This document shows positions 56,974 through 64,000 of a stretch of DNA of 64,000 nucleotides, in pieces. Every line of letters starts with the position of its first letter. Position 1 is the stretch's first letter. The stretch is from assembly GCA_002365175.1 (NCBI GenBank), contig DEZK01000012.1, positions 124,001 through 188,000 of the forward strand. The letters run 5' to 3'. The position numbers were made by a program, and so were the translations under genes. The notes under the pieces were generated by a model. That model had not been told where the DNA came from, did no database searches, and saw nothing but the letters and a program-made list of their open reading frames with translations. This DNA comes from Raskinella chloraquaticus (SeqCode) (GTDB lineage Bacteria; Pseudomonadota; Alphaproteobacteria; Rhizobiales; UBA4765).

Positions 56974-57027
56974 GCAGCCGCGCACGGGGTCGCCATCACA
57001 CGGGCCACAAGTCCGCGCCAGAATACG

Positions 57028-58098
57028 CTACCGGCCGGCTTGCGCGGCTCGCGGCACATTTGCCAGAAACTCCTGCAATTGTGCCTTCCAGAACTTCGCC
57101 TGTCCCGTGGTGCCATGGCCTGCCGTGTCCGGGCTGGCGGGAATGAGATAGAGGCGGGCGTTTTTGATCCGCTTCAGCTCACGCTCCATAATACCAAGCT
57201 CGGGAGGGTTGCGCTCGTCATCAGCCGAGTTGATCGCAAGGACGGCTGCGGTGATGGTCTCGAGCTTGGCAGCGGGATCATAGTCGCGCGATGAATCCCA
57301 TTGGTACATGAAATCGTTGGCATCTGCGGTAAAAGGATCGTTCAACCGCTTGTCGAGAAGCTGATCGGCCTTCTCGCGGGTGGCGGCAGCCTTGTGCAGC
57401 GCCTGATTGCCGCCATTGGTGGCAAGGGCATAGAAGGCGTTGGCTGTTTTCAGCGCCGGTGGCTGGGCGGTGTAATTGCCATTGTTCCAGGCGGGATCAT
57501 TGCGCACGCTGTCGATGATGAGACGACGCAGGATCCAGTTACGGCCAGCAACTGCGCTTGGCTGTGAGGCCATCGGCACGACCGCGTCCATGAAACCGGG
57601 ATAGGCGGTGGCCCAGGTCCAGGCATGCATGCCGCCCATGGAATTGCCGAGAACCAGCCGCAGATGTTTGATCCCCAACCCTTCGGTGACGAGACGGTAA
57701 TGGGCCAGCACCATGTCATCATAATTATAGCGCGGGAATTTGGCCCGCAGCCCATCAGATGGTTTTGACGATTTCCCAGCGCCGAGAGCATCAGGCAGGA
57801 TGATGAAATATTTGGTGGCATCGAGCGGCTGCCCGGGACCGAATAACTCGCCGGCGAAACCCGGCGATACCATGCCGGTGCCCGAACCGGCGGTGCCATG
57901 AAGGATCAGCACCGGTTCGTTCTTCGCATCCCCGATGGTGGTGTAATGGAGCTTGACCTCCGGGAGCACCTCACCTGAGGAAAAGCGGAAGTCGCGAGCG
58001 ATATAGGCGCCTTCTTTGGGCGCTGGATAATCAGCCGCAACGGCCAGCGTCGTTACACAGGCCATCAGGCATCCGAGGAATAATCGCGCCGTTCTCAT
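57028..58098 (-). CDS. Exported MetX-like alpha/beta hydrolase
   Basis: A 356-residue alpha/beta-hydrolase of the homoserine O-acetyltransferase-like group but with a signal peptide (RLFLGCLMACVTTLAVAADY), so unlikely to be the biosynthetic MetX. Nucleophile in LGNSMGGMHAW; a C-terminal His in PDTAGHGTTG. Periplasmic esterase activity is inferred. The start at 58098 follows GGGGAG; a longer reading from 58179 has no signal. Convergent with the TonB receptor. Confidence 0.82.
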   Translation of the reverse strand: MRTARLFLGCLMACVTTLAVAADYPAPKEGAYIARDFRFSSGEVLPEVKLHYTTIGDAKNEPVLILHGTAGSGTGMVSPGFAGELFGPGQPLDATKYFIILPDALGAGKSSKPSDGLRAKFPRYNYDDMVLAHYRLVTEGLGIKHLRLVLGNSMGGMHAWTWATAYPGFMDAVVPMASQPSAVAGRNWILRRLIIDSVRNDPAWNNGNYTAQPPALKTANAFYALATNGGNQALHKAAATREKADQLLDKRLNDPFTADANDFMYQWDSSRDYDPAAKLETITAAVLAINSADDERNPPELGIMERELKRIKNARLYLIPASPDTAGHGTTGQAKFWKAQLQEFLANVPRAAQAGR

Positions 58099-58229
58099 GT
58101 CACACTCTCCCCTGTCATGGCCATCTTGCCGCTGGTGGCCTGTAAAGTCGATGATGCGACGACTGGATGAGTTCGACAAGCGGTCTTTGGTCGCCCGACC
58201 GGGGGTCAGCTTGGAAGGAGCGAGCGACT

Positions 58230-59333
58230 ATGCTTCTCTTCAATCTCCCTGCGGCGCGCCTGATGCAAGGCCATGCGATGAACCTTTATTTTTCTGAAAC
58301 CCAGCTCGCCCACAAGCCCACCCAGTTCATGATGCATGGCCGCATCGTTGCGCCCTTTGAAACGCCTGAGCGGGCAAGCGCACTGGTCACAGCGCTTGTC
58401 GGCATCGGCCTGACGAGCCTGACGCCACGCGACCACGGGCGTGAGGCCATCCTGGCTGTCCATGCCGATCATTATGTGCGCTTTCTTGAAACCGCCTACC
58501 AAAGGTTCAGCGCGCTGTCGCCGCGCGGGCCGGAGGTGTGGCCGAACGTCCATCCCTACCGGGGAGCGGGCGCCGATCTGGCGCATCGCGCGCCGCCGCG
58601 CACCACCGGCATCGTCGGTCAGGCCGGCTGGTATATGGGCGATATGGCCTGCGCCACCATGGAGGGAAGCTTCGCTGCCGCCTACGCCTCGGCGCAGGCC
58701 GCCATCAACGGCGCCGATGACATCGTGGACGGCGCACCCGCCTCCTTTGCCCTGTGCCGCCCGCCCGGGCATCACGCCTATAGCGACCGCGCCTCAGGCT
58801 TCTGTTTCCTCAACAATGCGGCAATTGCGGCCGAGCGCCTGCGCAGGCGCTTCTCGCGAGTGGCGATCATCGATTTTGATACGCATCACGGTGATGGCAC
58901 GCAGGCGATCTTCTATCGCCGCAATGATGTTTTCTACGCATCGGTGCATACCGACCCGTCCGCCTATTATCCCTATTTCGCCGGCTATGGCGACGAGATC
59001 GGCGACGGGGAAGGGCGTGGTTTCACGCTCAACCTGCCGCTGGCGCCAGGCGCCGATGACCGCGCCTTTGCTGGTGCCAATCAGACATTGGCGCAGGCCG
59101 TCAAGGCTTTCGGCGCCGAGGCGCTGGTGATTTCCGCCGGATGGGACGCTCATGGCGAGGATCCGCTGTCGAAGCTGAAGGTGACGACGGCAGGGTTTGC
59201 CCAGATCGGCGCTATCTGGGGCAGCTTGCGCCTGCCCTCGGTGATCGTTCAGGAAGGCGGCTATTCGCTGATCGCCAGCGCCGCTGCTGCCCCCGCGTTC
59301 CTGACAGCGTTTGACCGTAGCATCGGCCAATAA
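58230..59333 (+). CDS. Histone-deacetylase-family acetylpolyamine amidohydrolase-like protein
   Basis: A 367-residue zinc hydrolase of the HDAC/AcuC/AphA fold. Active-site segments: CRPPGHHAYSDRASGFCFL, IIDFDTHHGDGTQAIFY, SVHTDPSAYYPYFAG, ISAGWDAHGEDPL and the final EGGYSL. The position and spacing fit class II-like acetylpolyamine amidohydrolases (~340 residues) which remove acetyl from acetylputrescine or acetylspermidine. The potFGHI operon elsewhere in the window would supply the substrate. ATG at 58230 has AAGGAG upstream; a start at 58278 is possible and closer to the family's usual N-terminus. Confidence 0.85.
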   Translation: MLLFNLPAARLMQGHAMNLYFSETQLAHKPTQFMMHGRIVAPFETPERASALVTALVGIGLTSLTPRDHGREAILAVHADHYVRFLETAYQRFSALSPRGPEVWPNVHPYRGAGADLAHRAPPRTTGIVGQAGWYMGDMACATMEGSFAAAYASAQAAINGADDIVDGAPASFALCRPPGHHAYSDRASGFCFLNNAAIAAERLRRRFSRVAIIDFDTHHGDGTQAIFYRRNDVFYASVHTDPSAYYPYFAGYGDEIGDGEGRGFTLNLPLAPGADDRAFAGANQTLAQAVKAFGAEALVISAGWDAHGEDPLSKLKVTTAGFAQIGAIWGSLRLPSVIVQEGGYSLIASAAAAPAFLTAFDRSIGQ

Positions 59334-59466
59334 AAATAGGCTTTTAAGCATCTTTGCTAAGGTTAAGCTGCGGCAAATGCTGCCGGCTGCCGGAAAATAC
59401 CGAAAATAACGACGCGATCCTGTCCTTTGGCACGCTCTTCGCAAAACCAAGCGTGAGAAAGGCGAT

Positions 59467-60747
59467 GTGTTCGCCTGTGCGCCACAGACGTCCCAAATGG
59501 ATACACTCATGTCGTTTACCATTGTCTCCATCCACACCATGGACCCACGCGGGGCCAAAGTCGGCGGTATCGAGACGCATATCCGCCATCTCCTGCGCCA
59601 TCATCCCGCCGATGCGCGCCTTATGCTGGTTGGCATCGACGAGCGCGGCGATCTGCCGACGGGCCGTATCAGCGAAATCGATATCGAAGGCCGCACCATT
59701 TCGTTCCTGCCGCTCATGCGGGTGGAGCCAGGGGCGCAGATCAATGCCGCAGCCTCCCTGTCCTCTTCCGTGACGCTGCGCTTTGCCATGCGTCTGACAG
59801 TGGCGCTGCCGATGCTGCGCCGTCTGTTGGCAAAATCGCCCGCCATCGTCGAAGTCGAGCGCCTTGAACTGGTGCTGCCTGCGCGCCTGCTCGGTCACCC
59901 GGTGATGGCGCTCCTGCATAATGAGGGGCAGCGCGGCGACAAGATGGATTCCATCCTTGGTCGTCACTGGTGGGTGCACGAAGTGGCCGAATGGCTGGCG
60001 GTGCGCCTTGCCGCGCAACTCTTCTGCGTCACACAGAAACTTCGCGAACGGGTGGCCGCCCGCCATCCCGCCCATGCGGCAAAGATCGGCATGCGCACAG
60101 TGTCGGTTGATTGCGATCTCTTTTCACCGAGCCCGTTCGATACCAGCGAGCGCAAGCTGCGGGTTGTCTTTGCCGGCCGTCTCGATGCCTTCAAGGACCC
60201 GCCGCTGATGTTCGATGTGGCGGCCAGACTTCACGCGAGATTGAACGGCGCCTTCGAATTCCATTATTGCGGCGCCTCCGACCCGACAGTGTTTGGCGAG
60301 TTTGCGGCAATCTCCGCCTTTACCATACGCCATGGCGCGCTGACGCCACGCCAGGTCGCCGCTGTCATGCGGCGCGCCCATGTCGGCATTCTCACCTCCT
60401 ATTACGAGGGCATGCCGTGCTTCCTGCTTGAACTGCTGGCAAGCGGGCGCCCCTATGCCGGCGTTCACCTGCCACAATTCGATCAGATCGTGAGATCGGG
60501 CCACAGCGGAGAAATGGTGGCTCGCAGCGAGGACCGCGCGCAGACCGCTGCGGCGATGAGCGAGGCCGTGATCGCCGCGTGGAACGGCATCCGCCTGGGT
60601 ATCTACACGCCAGAAGGAATCGCTGCCTCTGTCGCCAGCTTCGCGGTGACGCGCCAGCTCGCCGAGATGTTTGCGCTGATGCGCCGGCTTGCACATGCCG
60701 GCCAGCCGCCCGTCAGCGAACCCCGTTTTGTTGCCGCAGGAGAATAA
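59467..60747 (+). CDS. Glycosyltransferase, family 4 type
   Basis: A 426-residue cytoplasmic GT-B glycosyltransferase. N-terminal half has KVGGIETHIRHLLRHH; the C-terminal donor domain has VVFAGRLDAFKDPPLMF and the EX7E motif in YYEGMPCFLLELLASGRP. Substrates unknown. First gene of a three-gene exopolysaccharide unit with the sugar transferase 5 bp downstream. The start is uncertain: a GTG at 59467 has GAGAAAGG nearby, while ATGs at 59497 and 59509 lack ribosome sites. Confidence 0.87.
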   Translation: MFACAPQTSQMDTLMSFTIVSIHTMDPRGAKVGGIETHIRHLLRHHPADARLMLVGIDERGDLPTGRISEIDIEGRTISFLPLMRVEPGAQINAAASLSSSVTLRFAMRLTVALPMLRRLLAKSPAIVEVERLELVLPARLLGHPVMALLHNEGQRGDKMDSILGRHWWVHEVAEWLAVRLAAQLFCVTQKLRERVAARHPAHAAKIGMRTVSVDCDLFSPSPFDTSERKLRVVFAGRLDAFKDPPLMFDVAARLHARLNGAFEFHYCGASDPTVFGEFAAISAFTIRHGALTPRQVAAVMRRAHVGILTSYYEGMPCFLLELLASGRPYAGVHLPQFDQIVRSGHSGEMVARSEDRAQTAAAMSEAVIAAWNGIRLGIYTPEGIAASVASFAVTRQLAEMFALMRRLAHAGQPPVSEPRFVAAGE

Positions 60748-60752
60748 GCGTC

Positions 60753-62183
60753 ATGTCCCTTTCCGACGAACGCGCCAATGACCTGTTCATGGTCGAACCG
60801 CTGCCAAGCGCGGAACGCGGCATCTTTTCAGTCTTTGCACTCTTGTGCGACACGGCTGTCATCGTTCTGACAGCCCTGCTCACCGGCCTTGCCTATCATG
60901 CGACCATTTACGGGTCCCTCGGGCCGCTCAGCAAGCCGCTTGCCTATGGCATCATCATTGCTGTCACCTACGCCCTGCTCAAATTGTCGCGTGGCGATTA
61001 TGGCATGGCGCGTTATGCGCTGGCGCGGCGTGGTGCAGAACGTGACCTGCTGACGTGGACAACCGCATTCGTATGCGTGCTGTGCATCAGTTTCCTGGCC
61101 AAAACGAGCGAGCTTTACTCGCGCGGGGCCATCGTCGTTTTCTTCGGCGCAGGCCTTCTCGCCCTTCCGGCGCTTCGCCTTGCGCTTGGCGGATTGTCGC
61201 GGGCGCTGCTGAGCGATGGGCGTATGGTGACGCGCCGCACCTTTCTGGTGGGAAGCGAACGTGATGTTCTGGCCTTCCATCGCCGCTTCCGCGCCAATTG
61301 TCCCGGGCTTGAACTGGTCGGCAGTGCGTTTGTGCACGCTGACAGCCATGAGCTTGACAGCGAACTTTCGAAAGCCGTCGCCAAGGCAAGGGTGCTGACA
61401 CCAGATGACATCATCATCGCCGTGCCGTGGGCGGACCATAGGCTGGTCGAGCACTGCATCGATGCGTTCATGACGATACCGGCGGCCATTCATCTGGCAC
61501 CAGAGCGCATTCTTGATCGTTTCGATGACATGGCGGTTGCCAAGCTAGGGCCGCTCTCAAGCCTGCAGATCACGCGGCCGCCTCATCATGCCAGCGAGCG
61601 GCTGGCAAAGCGCCTTTTCGATATCGTTGCCGCGACCGCAGGGATCATCATCCTGGCGCCGCTCCTTGCGGTCGTTGCGGTGCTGATCAAGCTTGATTCG
61701 CCCGGGCCGGTGCTCTTTTTCCAGAACCGCTTCGGCTTCAACCAGAAGACGTTCCGTATCTTCAAATTTCGTACCATGACGACACTCGATGACGGCCAGA
61801 CGATCCGGCAGGCAACCCGTGACGACCAGCGCGTCACCCGCATCGGCCGGCTGCTGCGCCGCTATTCAATCGATGAGCTGCCACAGCTCTTCAACGTGCT
61901 GATCGGCGATATGTCGATTGTCGGGCCAAGGCCGCATGCGGTTGCGCATAACCACGCCTTTGAGCGACGCATCTCGCTTTATGCGCGCCGGCACAATGTG
62001 AAACCGGGGATCACTGGCTGGGCCCAGGTGAATGGCCTGCGCGGCGAGACGGATACTGACGACAAGATGCGCCGGCGGGTCGAACATGACCTTCATTACA
62101 TCGATAATTGGTCGCTGCTGTTTGATCTGCGCATCTGCGTGATGACGCTCATCAGCCCGTCAACCTTCAAGAACGCTTATTGA
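60753..62183 (+). CDS. Undecaprenyl-phosphate sugar phosphotransferase (exopolysaccharide)
   Basis: A 476-residue initiating glycosyltransferase of the WcaJ/ExoY polyprenyl family. Four to five N-terminal TM helices, a central CoA-binding-3-like domain, and the bacterial sugar transferase domain from about 290: KRLFDIVAATAGIIILAPL, FQNRFGFNQKTFRIFKFRTM, SIDELPQLFNVLIGDMSIVG and VKPGITGWAQVNGLRG. It loads the first sugar-1-phosphate onto undecaprenyl phosphate. ATG at 60753 has AGGAG upstream. Confidence 0.92.
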   Translation: MSLSDERANDLFMVEPLPSAERGIFSVFALLCDTAVIVLTALLTGLAYHATIYGSLGPLSKPLAYGIIIAVTYALLKLSRGDYGMARYALARRGAERDLLTWTTAFVCVLCISFLAKTSELYSRGAIVVFFGAGLLALPALRLALGGLSRALLSDGRMVTRRTFLVGSERDVLAFHRRFRANCPGLELVGSAFVHADSHELDSELSKAVAKARVLTPDDIIIAVPWADHRLVEHCIDAFMTIPAAIHLAPERILDRFDDMAVAKLGPLSSLQITRPPHHASERLAKRLFDIVAATAGIIILAPLLAVVAVLIKLDSPGPVLFFQNRFGFNQKTFRIFKFRTMTTLDDGQTIRQATRDDQRVTRIGRLLRRYSIDELPQLFNVLIGDMSIVGPRPHAVAHNHAFERRISLYARRHNVKPGITGWAQVNGLRGETDTDDKMRRRVEHDLHYIDNWSLLFDLRICVMTLISPSTFKNAY

Positions 62184-62194
62184 GGATCAGCACC

Positions 62195-63385
62195 ATGTCG
62201 CCATTGACCCAGCGCTTTCACGTGCTCGACGCCTGGCGTGGCGTTGCCGCACTCCTCGTGGCGCTTGAACGTCTCCACGCCAATGGCTTCTTCTACAACC
62301 TGCCGATCGTTCGCAATTCCTATCTCTTCGTCGATTTCTTCTTTGTCTTGTCCGGCTTTGTCATCGCTCATGCGTATGGCGCCAAGCTGGACGGGATGAA
62401 GCCGGCAGCAGCCTTTGCGCTACGTCGTTTCGGGCGCCTGTGGCCGCTGCATATGCTGCTGCTTGCGATGTTCGTTGCTTTTGAAGCCGTGAAACTCGCC
62501 CTCAGCCTGAAGGGTGTGGCGATGGACGTTCCGCCCTTCTCCGGCACAAGCTCTCCCGCGACGATCCTGACCAATATCGCGCTTGTTCATGGCCTCAATC
62601 TCTATGAGGTGCTGACATGGAACCAGCCCTCATGGTCGATCTCTGATGAGTTCTGGACGTATCTCCTGTTTGCGGCGGTATGTGTTGTGGGCGCGCGCCG
62701 CCTGAGCCTGTGGTCGACGATGCTGAGCCTTGCGGCGCTTCTGACGCTGATCCTCGTGGCACCGCGCGGCATGGATTCAACCTATGATTTCGGCATCCTG
62801 CGCTGCATTGCCGGCTTTTTCGCCGGCGTCGTCACGCAGCGTCTGTGGCAGCGCGCCGGCAGCGCTGTGCGGTCGCGGGTGATGGCATGGTCAGCCTGGC
62901 TTGAGCCGCTGATGATCCTTGCGGTCATCGTCTTCGTGTCGGCTGCCGGGCGCGGGCCCCTTGCCTTCCTCGCACCTTTCGTCTTCTCGGCCATGGTGTT
63001 TGTTCTCGCCTTCGAGAGCGGGCCGGTATCACGGCTCATGACTGGCCGTGTCTTCCAGGCGCTCGGCGCCTGGTCCTATTCAATCTACATGGTGAATTAT
63101 TTCGTCGTGCTGATGGTCGAGCGCCTCGTCAATTCAGCGCAGCGCGAGCTTGGTACGTCGCTGATCGAGACGGTGGCGGTTAACGGGCAGCCGAAGGCGC
63201 TTTATGCCTTCGGCCCGGCGGGGGCGATGGATGCGATGGCGGTTGCCTATCTCGCCGCCGTCCTCGCCTTGTCCTTCCTCACCTACACATTGTGCGAAGC
63301 ACCGGCGCGACGTTTCTTCAACCGCCAGGCTGACCGGCTCGAGCAGCGCGCAAAGCCGCGACAATTAGCGGGTGCCTGTGCCTAG
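62195..63385 (+). CDS. Acyltransferase 3 family membrane protein
   Basis: A 396-residue inner-membrane acyltransferase of the OafA/ExoZ kind that adds acetyl or succinyl groups to cell-surface sugars. Family motif HVLDAWRGVAALLVALERLH (Arg and His conserved) and FFFVLSGFVIAHAYG; about ten TM helices. The ATG at 62195 follows GAGGA, so a few codons overlap is avoided. Third gene of the exopolysaccharide unit. Its stop shares bases with the convergent PPK2 stop. Confidence 0.9.
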   Translation: MSPLTQRFHVLDAWRGVAALLVALERLHANGFFYNLPIVRNSYLFVDFFFVLSGFVIAHAYGAKLDGMKPAAAFALRRFGRLWPLHMLLLAMFVAFEAVKLALSLKGVAMDVPPFSGTSSPATILTNIALVHGLNLYEVLTWNQPSWSISDEFWTYLLFAAVCVVGARRLSLWSTMLSLAALLTLILVAPRGMDSTYDFGILRCIAGFFAGVVTQRLWQRAGSAVRSRVMAWSAWLEPLMILAVIVFVSAAGRGPLAFLAPFVFSAMVFVLAFESGPVSRLMTGRVFQALGAWSYSIYMVNYFVVLMVERLVNSAQRELGTSLIETVAVNGQPKALYAFGPAGAMDAMAVAYLAAVLALSFLTYTLCEAPARRFFNRQADRLEQRAKPRQLAGACA

Positions 63386-64000
63386 TAACGGTCGATGAAC
63401 AAACGCCCGTCGCCAACAATCTTGAGATCAGGATGGCCGACCAGTTCGGTGTCCTTGCCGGCATAGTCGATGCGCGACAAGACGATCTGCAAAGCCGCGA
63501 TCCGCGTGCGCAATTTGTCATTGGCAAGAATGACCGTCCACGGTGCGTCATCAGTGTCGGTCTTCTTGAACATACGGGAAAAGGCGCGCGAATAGGCCGG
63601 CCATTGGTGAACGGCCTTGAAATCGATCGGAGAAAGCTTCCACAGCTTCAAAGGGTCCTGGTGGCGCGCCCACAGGCGCTTGAGCTGCATTTCGTGACCG
63701 ACATCGAGAAAGATCTTGAAAAGGTAGATGCCGTCGCGGATCAGCATGCGCTCAAACGTCGGTGCTTCTTTCAGGAACGCCTTGCATTGATCCTTGGTAC
63801 AGAAGCCGTTGACCGGTTCAACGGCGGCACGATTATACCAGGAGCGGTCGAACAGGACGATATCACCACGCGTCGGCATGGCCGACACGTAGCGCTGGAA
63901 ATACCATTGGCCCTGCTCGGCTTCTGAAGGTTTCGACAAGGCGACGGCCCGCGCGGTCCGTGGCGGCATGTGCTGGAGGAAGCGGGCAATCGTGCCTCCC
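63382..64000 (-). CDS. ppk2: Polyphosphate kinase 2 (N-terminal part beyond window)
   Basis: C-terminal ~205 residues of a PPK2; the gene continues past base 64000. The frame opens with GGTIARFLQHM, the end of the Walker A region, then the lid/Walker B block VLFDRSWYNRAAVEPVNGF and LKLWKLSPIDFKAVHQWPAYS, both PPK2 hallmarks. It transfers phosphate from polyphosphate to nucleotides (or the reverse). Whether it belongs to class I, II or III cannot be told without the missing end. Confidence 0.9.
   Translation of the reverse strand, partial: GGTIARFLQHMPPRTARAVALSKPSEAEQGQWYFQRYVSAMPTRGDIVLFDRSWYNRAAVEPVNGFCTKDQCKAFLKEAPTFERMLIRDGIYLFKIFLDVGHEMQLKRLWARHQDPLKLWKLSPIDFKAVHQWPAYSRAFSRMFKKTDTDDAPWTVILANDKLRTRIAALQIVLSRIDYAGKDTELVGHPDLKIVGDGRLFIDRY

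Noticed and set aside
57028..58098. Calling the MetX-like protein homoserine O-acetyltransferase
   Set aside because: A signal peptide points to the periplasm, where that biosynthetic step does not occur.

Overview
The window is a dense, GC-rich bacterial chromosome segment with a mostly housekeeping and catabolic gene set. It reads as an alphaproteobacterium, most likely Hyphomicrobiales (Rhizobiales): a hisS-hisZ-hisG cluster, tRNA-His with an A73 discriminator, two phasin genes, a PdhS/PleC/DivJ-type histidine kinase preceded by a consensus CtrA box, an Lrp-type PutR divergent from a ~1035-residue PutA, and a Zur-like box before a TonB receptor. I cannot assign genus or species.

Layout. 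1-3 kb: two cyclic-di-GMP genes, the first cut by the window edge. 2.7-7.1 kb: hisG, hisZ, hisS and a CheZ-like phosphatase on the minus strand, with a perfect 13-bp hairpin at the hisS start codon. 7.4-9 kb: a DUF2076 protein and an L,D-transpeptidase. 9.2-14.9 kb: glycolate oxidase glcDEF with malate synthase A, a glycolate-to-malate route. 15-16.2 kb: an acyl-CoA dehydrogenase. 16.3-18.3 kb: an AT-rich quorum-sensing island (luxR, luxI, a 55-residue ORF). 18.3-23.7 kb: an outer-membrane barrel, a TPP enzyme run together with azlCD and a DUF1624 membrane protein, and hydroxypyruvate isomerase. 23.8-29.6 kb: a PAS-GGDEF cyclase, tRNA-His, two phasins each with its own palindrome, and the cell-cycle-type kinase.

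29.7-36.6 kb: an MHS-family transporter, an exported protein, acetoacetyl-CoA synthetase and an AsmA protein. 36.7-40.6 kb: potFGHI polyamine ABC transporter. 41.2-43.5 kb: a compact run of a PcaD-PcaC fusion, an HlyC-type lysine acyltransferase and a UPF0114 membrane protein. 43.8-49.2 kb: flavin reductase, RsmC-like methyltransferase, FAH-family hydrolase, DUF4403 and small proteins. 49.3-53 kb: putR/putA. 53-57 kb: CbiM-family membrane protein, 3-hydroxyisobutyrate dehydrogenase and a ZnuD-like receptor behind a Zur-like box. 57-64 kb: a MetX-like hydrolase, an acetylpolyamine-amidohydrolase-like protein, a three-gene exopolysaccharide unit and a truncated PPK2.

Themes: C2, proline and branched-chain-type carbon catabolism; PHB storage (phasins, acetoacetyl-CoA synthetase); polyamine uptake and possibly deacetylation; and signalling by c-di-GMP, AHL and probably DivK/CtrA. 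The points most worth a second look are the HlyC-like acyltransferase with no RTX toxin nearby, the AT-rich lux island with its small ORF and RpaI/BjaI-like synthase, the hisS start-codon hairpin, the paired phasin operators, the CtrA box and the Zur-like divergent region.
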